From: an archaeon
Lineage (GTDB): Archaea > Nanobdellota > Nanobdellia > Woesearchaeales > GW2011-AR9
Reading direction: 5' to 3'
DNA: 5,001 bases
Assembly (NCBI GenBank): GCA_020053615.1
Contig: JAGVMW010000078.1
Span: forward strand, 1-5,001
Each line of letters begins with the position of its first letter. The stretch's first letter is position 1. Positions 1 through 4,761 of the stretch are shown one piece after another. A program made the translations under genes and the position numbers. The notes beneath the pieces were generated by a model. It ran no database searches. It saw nothing but the letters and a program-made list of their open reading frames with translations, and had not been told where the DNA came from.

Positions 1-1
1 A

Positions 2-76
2 AAATTTGGCACAGGAGCTAAAGTAGATTGCCCAAAAGAATACCTCGGGAGGAGAGTTTATTTATTGATTCGATAA
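2..76 (+). CDS. C-terminal fragment of a small DUF2080-like transposon-encoded protein (5' end outside window)
   Basis: An open frame enters from the left edge and ends at TAA 74-76, giving the 24-residue tail KFGTGAKVDCPKEYLGRRVY then LLIR. The pattern 'G-x-G-A-x-V-x-x-P-K-E-x-L/I-G-x-x-V' matches my recollection of archaeal DUF2080 'transposon-encoded' small proteins, whose tails read roughly GNGAHVTLPKEWIGKEV. These accompany archaeal insertion sequences and look like small beta-strand DNA-binding (AbrB-like) proteins. The palindromic repeats that follow at once fit an element end. Only the tail is visible, so the assignment is moderate. It could also be another AbrB-like or short beta-rich protein. 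Confidence 0.5.
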   Translation, partial: KFGTGAKVDCPKEYLGRRVYLLIR

Positions 77-94
77 AGATATGGGTAAGGGTCA

Positions 95-123
95 GGTATA
101 ATACCCCGCTGCTTGCAGCGTCC
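95..123. repeat. Palindromic hairpin after the transposon-like gene (candidate element end)
   Basis: GGTAT (95-99) is almost abutted by its complement ATACC (101-105). It is followed by CGCTG (107-111), loop CTTG, CAGCG (116-120). The string TAATACCCC (around 99-107) recurs at 170-178, again directly before a short hairpin with a CTTR loop (CAG-CTTA-CTG, 181-190). A small subterminal hairpin next to a transposon-type gene is typical of IS200/IS605-like ends. That family assignment is inference: no transposase is visible. Confidence 0.45.
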
Positions 124-135
124 AACTTTGAAATT

Positions 136-239
136 AGAAAATGCTGGTCACGAAGTGAGAAAACAGGCGTAATACCCCATCAGCTTACTGTGGAGTGAGC
201 GAAGCGAACGGTGGGATAGCCTGTTTTCAAGCATTTTCT
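136..239. repeat. About 104-bp imperfect palindrome, cloverleaf-like (candidate MITE or IS-end remnant)
   Basis: Nested inverted repeats fill the gap before the minus-strand gene. The outer stem is AGAAAATGCT (136-145) with AGCATTTTCT (230-239), 10 bp. A side hairpin TCAC-GAA-GTGA lies at 148-158. A second stem GAAAACAGGC (159-168) pairs with GCCTGTTTTC (219-228), 10 bp. Inside, 173-181 pairs with 210-218 with one mismatch and one G-T wobble, and CAG-CTTA-CTG (181-190) forms an alternative hairpin. No open frame accounts for it. It begins 60 bases after the DUF2080-like stop and ends 9 bases before the stop of the next gene. It could be a non-autonomous mobile element, a REP-like repeat, or a structured RNA or 3' UTR of the minus-strand operon. 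Confidence 0.6.
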
Positions 240-248
240 TTATTATTT

Positions 249-806
249 TTAATTCTGCTGTAATGGTTGAGCTTTCTTCCCTTTATGCGTCTCCATGAAA
301 CTTATCACATTGTGACTAAACAGTTCTCCGGTTTCAGCATTTATCTTTAGATTGGCAAACTTTAAAGTTTTGGTGATAAAAGAAACGTTCCATTGCACCA
401 CTTCGTTTAAAGTCTGCAGAATAATAAATCCATTTCCTAAGATTTCTGTGGGGAAATGTAATATTTTGCTTTCATTAGCCGTTTTTTGCACTTTTTCCAC
501 ACTTACTTTTACTTTCTCCAAGTTTAATTCTTCGATTTTGGTGTTTTTGTCTTTAAACACTTCATCAGCTGGTTTGATGGCAAAACTCTGATTTTCTAAT
601 AAAGCAAATACAGTTATCTTTCCATCTTCAGGATTAAGCCAGCCTATCTCCCATTCGCTTAATGGCTCAAGCTCAGAATTTATCGGACAAAAAAAATGAG
701 AAATATAACTTGACGTATGATTTTTCTTCCATTCTTGGAATAACTCTTCTTTCTTCAACAGTTCGATTACTTCTGGTGGAGAAGCTAACGACGATTTGTT
801 TAGCAT
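249..806 (-). CDS. Hypothetical protein, PepSY-like C-terminal region, 185 aa
   Basis: No specific function is recognised. The frame is open upstream to 932, but that would overlap the TFS gene by 122 bases. The ATG at 804-806 lies 4 bases past the TFS stop and gives a protein beginning MLNKSSLASPPEVIELL, so I prefer it; an ATG at 875 is the alternative. The protein is soluble, with no signal peptide or membrane segment. The N-terminal 35 residues are helical and charged. A segment 'WEIGWLNPEDGKITVF' (about 51-66) and a C-terminal strand region 'VQWNVSFITKTLKFANLKI' followed by 'NAETGEL' (about 140-167) resemble the PepSY-type fold common in archaeal hypothetical proteins. The NAETGEL turn is the typical 'D/N-A-x-T-G-E' signature. 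It is last in the signal peptidase-TFS-this gene array and probably translated from the TFS message. It ends in TAA. Confidence 0.7.
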   Translation of the reverse strand: MLNKSSLASPPEVIELLKKEELFQEWKKNHTSSYISHFFCPINSELEPLSEWEIGWLNPEDGKITVFALLENQSFAIKPADEVFKDKNTKIEELNLEKVKVSVEKVQKTANESKILHFPTEILGNGFIILQTLNEVVQWNVSFITKTLKFANLKINAETGELFSHNVISFMETHKGKKAQPLQQN

Positions 807-810
807 CTTG

Positions 811-1122
811 TTATGAATATTCTCTCCAAGTAAACCTGCATTTAGTGCAACGGAAGAATCTGGTTTCCGGCTCATCTGCTCCTCGAGTTTGCTGGGTCCA
901 ATAATAAGCCATATTATTTCCGCATTTCTCACAAGTAGTCTTAATTTTGGGATGGGTTTCTAGGTTTTCCATCACTTCAATTTTCTTTCCTGCATCTACT
1001 TTTTCGGTTATCTCAGTAGATTCACCTTCTATAGATTTAGTAAAGCCACACGTACAAAATAGTACCTTTTTACCACCTTTATCTTTTGGTCTTAATAATG
1101 AACCGCATTTAGGACAAAACAT
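811..1122 (-). CDS. tfs: Transcription factor S (TFS, archaeal TFIIS/RpoM-like transcript cleavage factor)
   Basis: TFS enters the RNA polymerase secondary channel and stimulates endonucleolytic cleavage of backtracked transcripts, restarting stalled polymerase. At 103 residues the protein has the normal family length. The N-terminal zinc ribbon starts MFCPKCGSLL (C3, C6) and closes with C23 and C25 as C-x-C rather than C-x2-C. A charged linker (about 30-60) leads to the C-terminal ribbon with C64, C67, C92 and C95. The catalytic hairpin QTRGADEPETRF carries the acidic pair D83-E84 and the basic R80, so cleavage activity is expected. The start is supported by GGTGA six bases upstream. Its own TATA-like box lies upstream (1163-1169), although it also follows signal peptidase on the same strand. 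Confidence 0.96.
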   Translation of the reverse strand: MFCPKCGSLLRPKDKGGKKVLFCTCGFTKSIEGESTEITEKVDAGKKIEVMENLETHPKIKTTCEKCGNNMAYYWTQQTRGADEPETRFFRCTKCRFTWREYS

Positions 1123-1128
1123 AAGCCC

Positions 1129-1169
1129 TCACCCCCTGTTTTAAGATAGGATTTGGGGGTAGTTTATAA
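1129..1169 (-). promoter_or_regulatory. TFS promoter and ribosome binding site
   Basis: Reading the minus strand, TTATAAA (1169-1163) is a TATA-like box about 44 bases from the TFS ATG, predicting a start near 1140 and a short leader. Within that leader GGGGGTGA (1136-1129) contains GGTGA, complementary to the archaeal 16S rRNA 3' end, six bases before the ATG. TFS can therefore be transcribed separately from the upstream signal peptidase gene. Confidence 0.55.
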
Positions 1170-1211
1170 TAATTGTGGTTGGAGAAAAGGTGGTGTTGGT
1201 TTAGTTTTGGC

Positions 1212-1883
1212 TTACTTCTCAATCTGTATCCCTACTAACTTGGCTGCGTCTACTGCCAGAATCTTAACCCAGCCAAGATAAGGTACTCTAATCAATCCTT
1301 TTCCGTAAACTCGGCTTTCTTCAATCTTAGTTTCTCCTAGCGTTCCAGTGATGCTGGCGCTGTTGTGATCGCCTTTAGTGTGATAGAAATACTGTCCGTT
1401 CTCTTGCCAAACTTTAACTACGCGATGAATTATGGGCTGAGGTTTAGTTCCTTGAAATACTAACACATCGCCAACTTTAATGTTTTCATTATTAGCTCTC
1501 CACAATAGGATTACATCTCCTTTATCAAATCCATCCCGAAATGGAAATGTATCAAACTGAGTCTGGGTGATGTTATTGTGTTCATACCATTCTCCACACA
1601 ATTTCCAATAATTATCAAATGATTCAGGGAACTGTTGAAGATTAAACCCACAAATTGCTCCGGCATCAATTCCATGTTCCATGCTTTCGCTGACTACCGC
1701 AACTAAAGGATAACTGGTCCCTAATAATAACCCCAAAAGAGGATATACTACAAATTTGATTAACACAAATGCTACTACTACATTAGCCAGCCAGCTCCAC
1801 ATTGAATCATCTTCCCATAGGAAGTGCCAGAACTTCTTGAGCCAGTGTTTGGGTTTATTCCCAGAGCTATTTATATTTGTCAT
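1212..1883 (-). CDS. Signal peptidase I, archaeal/ER (Sec11-like) type with Ser-His catalytic pair
   Basis: This membrane-bound peptidase removes signal peptides from secreted proteins on the outer face of the membrane. Of 223 residues, about 1-30 are polar and Trp-rich (cytoplasmic), and 34-56 form one transmembrane anchor. The box VVSESMEHG holds the nucleophile S67, just before M68. The box KGDVILL is at 121-127, VGDVLVF at 137-143, and IIHRVV at 151-156 carries H153 in place of the bacterial general-base lysine. The GDHN box (171-174) gives D172. An insertion at about 70-118 with two cysteines (C79, C96) separates the nucleophile from the core; I recall similar inserts in DPANN signal peptidases. 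Stop is TAA. The start is set by the ATG at 1883, 25 bases from a TATA box, so the message is probably leaderless. Confidence 0.93.
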   Translation of the reverse strand: MTNINSSGNKPKHWLKKFWHFLWEDDSMWSWLANVVVAFVLIKFVVYPLLGLLLGTSYPLVAVVSESMEHGIDAGAICGFNLQQFPESFDNYWKLCGEWYEHNNITQTQFDTFPFRDGFDKGDVILLWRANNENIKVGDVLVFQGTKPQPIIHRVVKVWQENGQYFYHTKGDHNSASITGTLGETKIEESRVYGKGLIRVPYLGWVKILAVDAAKLVGIQIEK

Positions 1884-1903
1884 AGTCTAGCGATTGTTTC
1901 GCG

Positions 1904-1912
1904 GTTTAAAAA
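1904..1912 (-). promoter_or_regulatory. TATA box of the signal peptidase gene (leaderless)
   Basis: On the minus strand CTTTTTAAACC contains TTTTAAA (1911-1905), centred 25 bases before the A of the ATG at 1883. This places transcription start at or next to the start codon, and no Shine-Dalgarno sequence is present. It overlaps one half of the palindrome AAAAAGCTTTTT (1908-1919), which it shares with the divergent gene. Confidence 0.6.
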
Positions 1913-1915
1913 GCT

Positions 1916-1924
1916 TTTTATATT
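1916..1924 (+). promoter_or_regulatory. TATA box of the divergent membrane-protein gene (leaderless)
   Basis: TTTATAT (1917-1923) is centred 26 bases before the ATG at 1946, so the plus-strand transcript should begin at or beside the start codon. The two oppositely oriented TATA boxes are centred only about 12 bases apart around the palindrome AAAAAGCTTTTT. Pre-initiation complexes probably cannot occupy both at once. Confidence 0.6.
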
Positions 1925-1945
1925 CGAGGCTCTTTTGAACTGGTG

Positions 1946-2635
1946 ATGGTTAGATTTAAGCCGGGAAAAGAGGAACATGCTTTAGACTGGGATATGCTGT
2001 TTAAAACAATTTTAGTGATTACTATTATTGTTTCGACAGCATTATTGATAGTAAATTACTTTTATCAACTCACAGAATCTCCTTTAATTATGTTTTTCTC
2101 CCTGCCAGTAGCTTGGGTCATAATTGGACAGATTTTAGCGCACAAGTATAGTTCAGCAGAACAACGAGACATGCATAATGTATCTGATTTTGGGGTGCTG
2201 TCGTTGTGCGGATATTTTGCAGCGTTCTTTTTAATGATGTATGGATTAAAGACGAAAGAAGCGATAACTTTTATTTTAGCAGTTATAGTGTTCTTGGTCT
2301 TCTACGGATATAGTTGGAAAGTGTTTAAAGCGTATATGATACAGAGAAATATCCATTTTGAATGGGGAATGGCTAAAATAATATTATTGATATTATTCTT
2401 ATTAGCTGTAATTACTGCTTTATTATCTCAGATGTGGAATCCACTGTGGGCATTAGTGTTACTGGTCGCAGGAGTAATTTATGTGTTTGTGAAGTTCTGG
2501 GGGAAGCTGACTAAAGCATTCTGGTACGCTCAGCGTTACCGTCCGTTTATTGTGTTTGGATTAGTGTTTAGTTTCTTGTCATTGGTATTGTGGACGTTTG
2601 TATTTGTAGTGGTGGGAGTGTTGATGTGGGGATAA
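1946..2635 (+). CDS. Polytopic membrane protein of unknown function, 7 predicted TM helices
   Basis: I do not recognise a family. The 229 residues begin MVRFKPGKEEHALDWDMLFK, a charged cytoplasmic stretch. Hydrophobic segments follow at about 18-38, 44-64, 82-100, 105-125, 142-162, 165-185 and 198-228. The loop between helices 2 and 3 (KYSSAEQRDMHNVSDFG) and the loop KAFWYAQRYRPF before the last helix are the main polar parts. There is no signal peptide cleavage site and no obvious catalytic or transporter motif. A GTG at 1943 precedes the ATG at 1946 in frame; ATG is preferred because the TATA box spacing puts transcription start there. Stop TAA is followed directly by two hairpins that may end the transcript. 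It is divergent from signal peptidase. Confidence 0.75.
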   Translation: MVRFKPGKEEHALDWDMLFKTILVITIIVSTALLIVNYFYQLTESPLIMFFSLPVAWVIIGQILAHKYSSAEQRDMHNVSDFGVLSLCGYFAAFFLMMYGLKTKEAITFILAVIVFLVFYGYSWKVFKAYMIQRNIHFEWGMAKIILLILFLLAVITALLSQMWNPLWALVLLVAGVIYVFVKFWGKLTKAFWYAQRYRPFIVFGLVFSFLSLVLWTFVFVVVGVLMWG

Positions 2636-2640
2636 ATCTA

Positions 2641-2699
2641 TAGAGGACTTTGAATAGCCCAAAATGAACAATATAATTTAGTTTATCAAAAGTCCTCTA
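2641..2699. repeat. Inverted repeat 1 of a tandem pair (11-bp stem, 37-nt loop)
   Basis: TAGAGGACTTT (2641-2651) pairs perfectly with AAAGTCCTCTA (2689-2699). The pairing can extend by GA/TC past a bulged A2688. The left arm AGAGGACTTTGAATAG (2642-2657) matches the left arm of the next hairpin at 14 of 16 positions. It lies 6 bases after the stop of the membrane-protein gene, so it may act as a 3' hairpin for that transcript, but no T-run follows it. Confidence 0.75.
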
Positions 2700-2732
2700 A
2701 GACGATTTTGAATAGGTTTTTCAAAATCGTCT
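2700..2732. repeat. Inverted repeat 2 of a tandem pair (12-bp perfect stem, 9-nt loop)
   Basis: AGACGATTTTGA (2700-2711) pairs with TCAAAATCGTCT (2721-2732) without mismatch, loop ATAGGTTTT. It begins one base after the stem of repeat 1 and ends inside the TATA box of the methyltransferase promoter. If it works as DNA, it is placed like an operator next to TATA. If it works as RNA, it would be the distal 3' hairpin of the upstream gene. Confidence 0.75.
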
Positions 2733-2738
2733 ATAAAC
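2732..2738 (+). promoter_or_regulatory. TATA box of the rRNA methyltransferase gene
   Basis: TATAAAC (2732-2738) is centred about 29 bases before the ATG at 2764, so the transcript should start within a few bases of the start codon. No convincing Shine-Dalgarno sequence lies between. The last base of the 12-bp inverted repeat overlaps the first base of this box, suggesting that a protein bound to the palindrome could block or assist TBP/TFB. Confidence 0.6.
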
Positions 2739-2763
2739 CTAAACTTAATCTTCCTAAGAGACC

Positions 2764-3585
2764 ATGAACACATTAATTGAAAGGTTAATTTCCAAAATTA
2801 AGCAAAAGAAAGAACTTGCAGGAGTTAGTGATGAAACTGTTAATGAGGTGCTGGTTAAGTTGTTTAAACGCGAGCCGAAGCTGTTTAAAGAGCTATCAAT
2901 TAAATTTAACGAGAAGTCAGCTGCTTACACTAAAACGATTAAATTAGCACGAGCAAAGTTAAGGCGTTCTTATGGGTTGTTTCGGGTAGAGAAAGTGGAA
3001 GATGATTTTAAAAATGTGGAGAAAGTATTATCTTCACATTCTTCTACTAAAGAACGAACATCATTTTATTCTGAACTGTATCCACAGCTCTTTTCTATTA
3101 CTGGAAAACCAGCAGTAATTTTAGATTTGGGATGCGGAGTTAATCCATTTTCAGTTGAGGTTATGAAGTTAAAGATGTTAAAATATTACGCTTATGATAT
3201 CAGCGAGAAAGAAGTAGAGCTATTGAACCTGTTTTTTGCTTGGAAGCATTCAAGTGATGAAAGATTTGTGGGAAAAGCAGAAGTTCTGGATGCATCTAAA
3301 ATAGAATTGGTGCGAAAGTTACCTGCTGCCGATGTCTGTTTTATGTTTAAGCTTACAGATATCTTAGACCGAGGCAAAGGGCATAAGAAAACCGAAGAAG
3401 TGATGAAAGCAGTTCCGTCTAAATGGCTGGTGATAAGTTTTCCTACGTTAACTATGAGCGGGAAGAAGATGACCGCTCCGCACAGGAACTGGATGGAATG
3501 GCTCTGCCAAAGATTAGGGTATGAGTTTAAAGTGCTGAATTTTCCGAATGAGATTTTTTATGTGGTGAGGAAAGGGGAACTTTAA
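2764..3585 (+). CDS. FmrO/Rmt-family 16S rRNA methyltransferase (m7G1405-type)
   Basis: Family members transfer a methyl group from SAM to N7 of G1405 (E. coli numbering) in helix 44 of 16S rRNA. In bacteria this blocks gentamicin/kanamycin-type aminoglycosides (RmtB, ArmA, and Sgm/FmrO in producers). The 273 residues keep the family order: a helical RNA-binding N-terminal domain (about 1-85); SSHSSTKER (90-98, RmtB recalled as SLHASTKER); SAM motif I VILDLGCGVNP (118-128, RmtB LDIACGLNP); acidic D145 in AYDIS; VCFMFKLTDILDR (191-203, RmtB LALIFKLLPLLER); VISFPTLTMSG (223-233, RmtB VSFPTRSLGG); and NEIFYVV (262-268, RmtB TELIYLI). The length matches the family (about 250-280). It has its own TATA box and may be cotranscribed with the next gene 10 bases downstream. 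Substrate base is inferred from family; in an archaeon it may be household modification rather than resistance. Confidence 0.85.
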   Translation: MNTLIERLISKIKQKKELAGVSDETVNEVLVKLFKREPKLFKELSIKFNEKSAAYTKTIKLARAKLRRSYGLFRVEKVEDDFKNVEKVLSSHSSTKERTSFYSELYPQLFSITGKPAVILDLGCGVNPFSVEVMKLKMLKYYAYDISEKEVELLNLFFAWKHSSDERFVGKAEVLDASKIELVRKLPAADVCFMFKLTDILDRGKGHKKTEEVMKAVPSKWLVISFPTLTMSGKKMTAPHRNWMEWLCQRLGYEFKVLNFPNEIFYVVRKGEL

Positions 3586-3595
3586 CAGTAAAAAC

Positions 3596-3673
3596 ATGAC
3601 CAAAAAGACTAAACCATGAATCTATTGGACACCAAGAATTCTATCGATAATATTCATACTCTTCTTAGCCCTG
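3596..3673 (+). other. Apparent true N-terminus of the next gene, interrupted by an in-frame TGA (3617-3619)
   Basis: In the same frame as the downstream ORF, an ATG at 3596 reads MTKKTKP, then TGA, then IYWTPRILSIIFILFLAL and joins MSLDVFE at 3674. The stretch after the TGA restores a complete first transmembrane helix and the 'YWTPRIL' start I associate with the DUF7670 family, so this is coding-like sequence rather than spacer. Possible explanations are a nonsense mutation, a sequencing error, start at a non-ATG codon such as ATC 3620 or ATT 3638, or TGA readthrough. No SECIS-like hairpin was noticed. The competing ATG at 3616 is out of frame and gives only 25 codons. Confidence 0.5.
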
Positions 3674-3970
3674 ATGTCTTTAGATGTGTTTGAAACGGGA
3701 TTGAGTTTCTGGGAGACTATCGGTGCATTATTTATGCATAATATTCCTGCGTTGATTTTGTTAGTAGTTCTAGTGATTTCCTGGAAATATGAAATTGTAG
3801 GTGGAGTAGCTTTTATTTTAGCAGGATTATTGTATATCACCTTAATCATTATAGGTGCGTTAAAAAATCAGTTTGAGTGGTATATGATAGTTTGGACGGT
3901 ACAAATTTCTGGAGTAGCTTTCTTTATTGGAATATTATTTTTAATTGGATGGTTTAGAAAGAAGAGATAG
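3674..3970 (+). CDS. Small membrane protein, DUF7670-like (open part; N-terminus likely begins at 3596 across a TGA)
   Basis: The function is unknown. The open part from ATG 3674 is 98 residues: MSLDVFETGLSFWETIGALF, then hydrophobic segments at about 25-45 (IPALILLVVLVISWKYE), 43-63 (VGGVAFILAGLLYITLII) and 73-94 (WTVQISGVAFFIGILFLIGWF), with a basic end RKKR. The 'LDVFE...FWE..ALFMH.IP' pattern fits small archaeal and bacterial proteins of the DUF7670 type as I recall them; those begin with another helix, here encoded just upstream (3620-3673). Starting at 3674 would cut that helix in half, so this ATG is unlikely to be the biological start. It follows the methyltransferase on the same strand with about 10 bases between them when counted from 3596. 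Stop TAG; it converges with the next gene. Confidence 0.65.
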   Translation: MSLDVFETGLSFWETIGALFMHNIPALILLVVLVISWKYEIVGGVAFILAGLLYITLIIIGALKNQFEWYMIVWTVQISGVAFFIGILFLIGWFRKKR

Positions 3971-3985
3971 AAAAAATAAAAAAAA
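3971..3985 (-). terminator. T-rich terminator of the convergent minus-strand gene
   Basis: Only 15 bases separate the two convergent stops, and on the minus strand they read TTTTTTTTATTTTTT. A uridine run right after the stop codon is the usual archaeal intrinsic terminator and needs no hairpin. It serves the minus-strand gene only: on the plus strand the same tract is A-rich. Confidence 0.6.
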
Positions 3986-4513
3986 TTATTTCCCGAGATG
4001 TTCTTTTACAATCTCAACATTTTGGCTAAACCTCTCGCCAAGTTCTAACCAATATTGCCTCATTCTGGCAGTAGACAAAGTCCCTTCATAAGCATAGATT
4101 AATTCATTAGGTGTAGGTACTATTATACCCAAAGCAGATCCCAAGAAATGGCTTTGCACTTTGGCAGTTAATTCTACTATCTTTTGATGTGCTTCTGATT
4201 CCATTCTGCGATATTCTCCTTGTGATATTCCATCATATCTTCCAGTAGCGTTATTAGCACATTCCCATCCATTGAATGCTGTAACATAATTTTCTAGCTG
4301 GGTTATCACTTCGGGTACTACTATATCCAACAGTTGAGAGGTTTCTTCAAGTGTAGTTAGTCTATCTTCCAGTGTTTTCCTGCTGCGGAAATGAAGCAAG
4401 AACTTATTTTGTGTTCTAGGTAGTAATTTTTCTACAGATTCTTGTCCACTTTGATATACTCCTGCTCTACATTCAGCATCTATTGCCATTCCAATACTTC
4501 GCATGCTTGCCAT
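3986..4513 (-). CDS. Hypothetical soluble helical protein, 175 aa
   Basis: No family is recognised. The frame is open to an ATG at 4528, but GGAGGG (4526-4521) sits 7 bases before the ATG at 4513, which gives MASMRSIGMAIDAECRAGVY and is the preferred start. The protein has no signal peptide or membrane helix. It is mostly helical: an amphipathic stretch LEDRLTTLEETSQLLDIVVPEVITQLENYVTAF (about 48-80), a polar turn with NNATGRYDGISQGEYRRMESEAH, then EIVELTAKV-type helix and the C-terminal helices LSTARMRQYWLELGERF and NVEIVKEHL. Two cysteines lie at about 15 and 85. Base composition resembles the neighbours. It converges on the small membrane-protein gene and is divergent from the tRNA. Confidence 0.7.
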   Translation of the reverse strand: MASMRSIGMAIDAECRAGVYQSGQESVEKLLPRTQNKFLLHFRSRKTLEDRLTTLEETSQLLDIVVPEVITQLENYVTAFNGWECANNATGRYDGISQGEYRRMESEAHQKIVELTAKVQSHFLGSALGIIVPTPNELIYAYEGTLSTARMRQYWLELGERFSQNVEIVKEHLGK

Positions 4514-4520
4514 TTTACAT

Positions 4521-4526
4521 CCCTCC
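4521..4526 (-). promoter_or_regulatory. Shine-Dalgarno site deciding the start at 4513
   Basis: Minus-strand GGAGGG, with seven bases to the ATG at 4513-4511, is the strongest ribosome binding site in the window. It lies inside the frame opened by the upstream ATG at 4528, which argues against that earlier start. This gene therefore has a leader, unlike the leaderless genes nearby. Confidence 0.7.
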
Positions 4527-4666
4527 ATTATTTTACCTCAGAACCACACCCCTATTATGATTGCTCTAAGCGGAGGATATTGATGTAAGTTCCTACTATT
4601 TTTTAATGCATTATAAGAAAATAGCCGGGATTTATTAATTACTGATGAAAACACCAAAAACCACAA

Positions 4667-4676
4667 CTTTTTTAAC
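4667..4676 (+). promoter_or_regulatory. Candidate TATA element of the tRNA gene
   Basis: CTTTTTTAACTA (about 4667-4678) is a T/A-rich element centred some 30 bases before the first base of the tRNA, the spacing expected for an archaeal tRNA promoter. It is a weak match to a consensus TATA box. Another candidate, TTTATTAAT near 4631-4639, is farther away. Confidence 0.4.
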
Positions 4677-4721
4677 TATCCTGCCTTTTTCATTTTCCTA
4701 CGGGGCTGTAGTCTAGCTTGG

Positions 4722-4743
4722 AAGAGTTAACTGCTCTAAGCAA
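4722..4743 (+). other. tRNA intron 1: D-loop, 22 nt (between G19 and position 20)
   Basis: A central 4-bp helix GCTT (4716-4719) with AAGC (4738-4741) is flanked by 3-nt bulges GGA (4720-4722) and AAT (4742-4744). An inner helix AGAG (4723-4726) with CTCT (4734-4737) has a 7-nt loop. Cutting each bulge after its second base gives GG joined to TAGGAT and a normal D-arm. The outer side has an A-A opposition (4715/4745) before the D-stem. Confidence 0.88.
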
Positions 4744-4761
4744 TAGGATTGGCGGTTCGGG

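Noticed and set aside
95..239. CRISPR array
   Set aside because: The repeated TAATACCCC motif occurs only twice, and the flanking sequence is palindromic rather than repeat-spacer.
352..591. Plus-strand open frame of 79 codons
   Set aside because: It lies opposite the 185-aa minus-strand gene, has no ribosome binding site or promoter, and is an antisense shadow.
662..904. Plus-strand open frame of 80 codons
   Set aside because: It is antisense to both the PepSY-like gene and the well-supported TFS gene.
807..932. Longer N-terminus for the 185-aa protein starting at 932 or 875
   Set aside because: It would overlap the TFS coding region by 122 or 65 bases; the ATG at 806 falls just after the TFS stop.
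947..1144. Plus-strand open frame of 65 codons
   Set aside because: It is antisense to TFS, whose zinc ribbons are unmistakable.
3192..3377. Minus-strand open frame of 61 codons
   Set aside because: It lies within the methyltransferase gene, opposite its SAM-domain coding sequence.
3622..3849. Minus-strand open frame of 75 codons
   Set aside because: It is antisense to the DUF7670-like membrane protein, which has family-like hydrophobic segments.
4729..4757. A tRNA reading with anticodon CTA (amber/pyrrolysine-like) using AACTG/CGGTT as the anticodon stem
   Set aside because: It leaves a mismatched D-stem and a 29-nt variable region. The CGG reading with a D-loop intron gives complete stems and BHB-consistent junctions, and the G18-G19 D-loop is unlike tRNA-Pyl.
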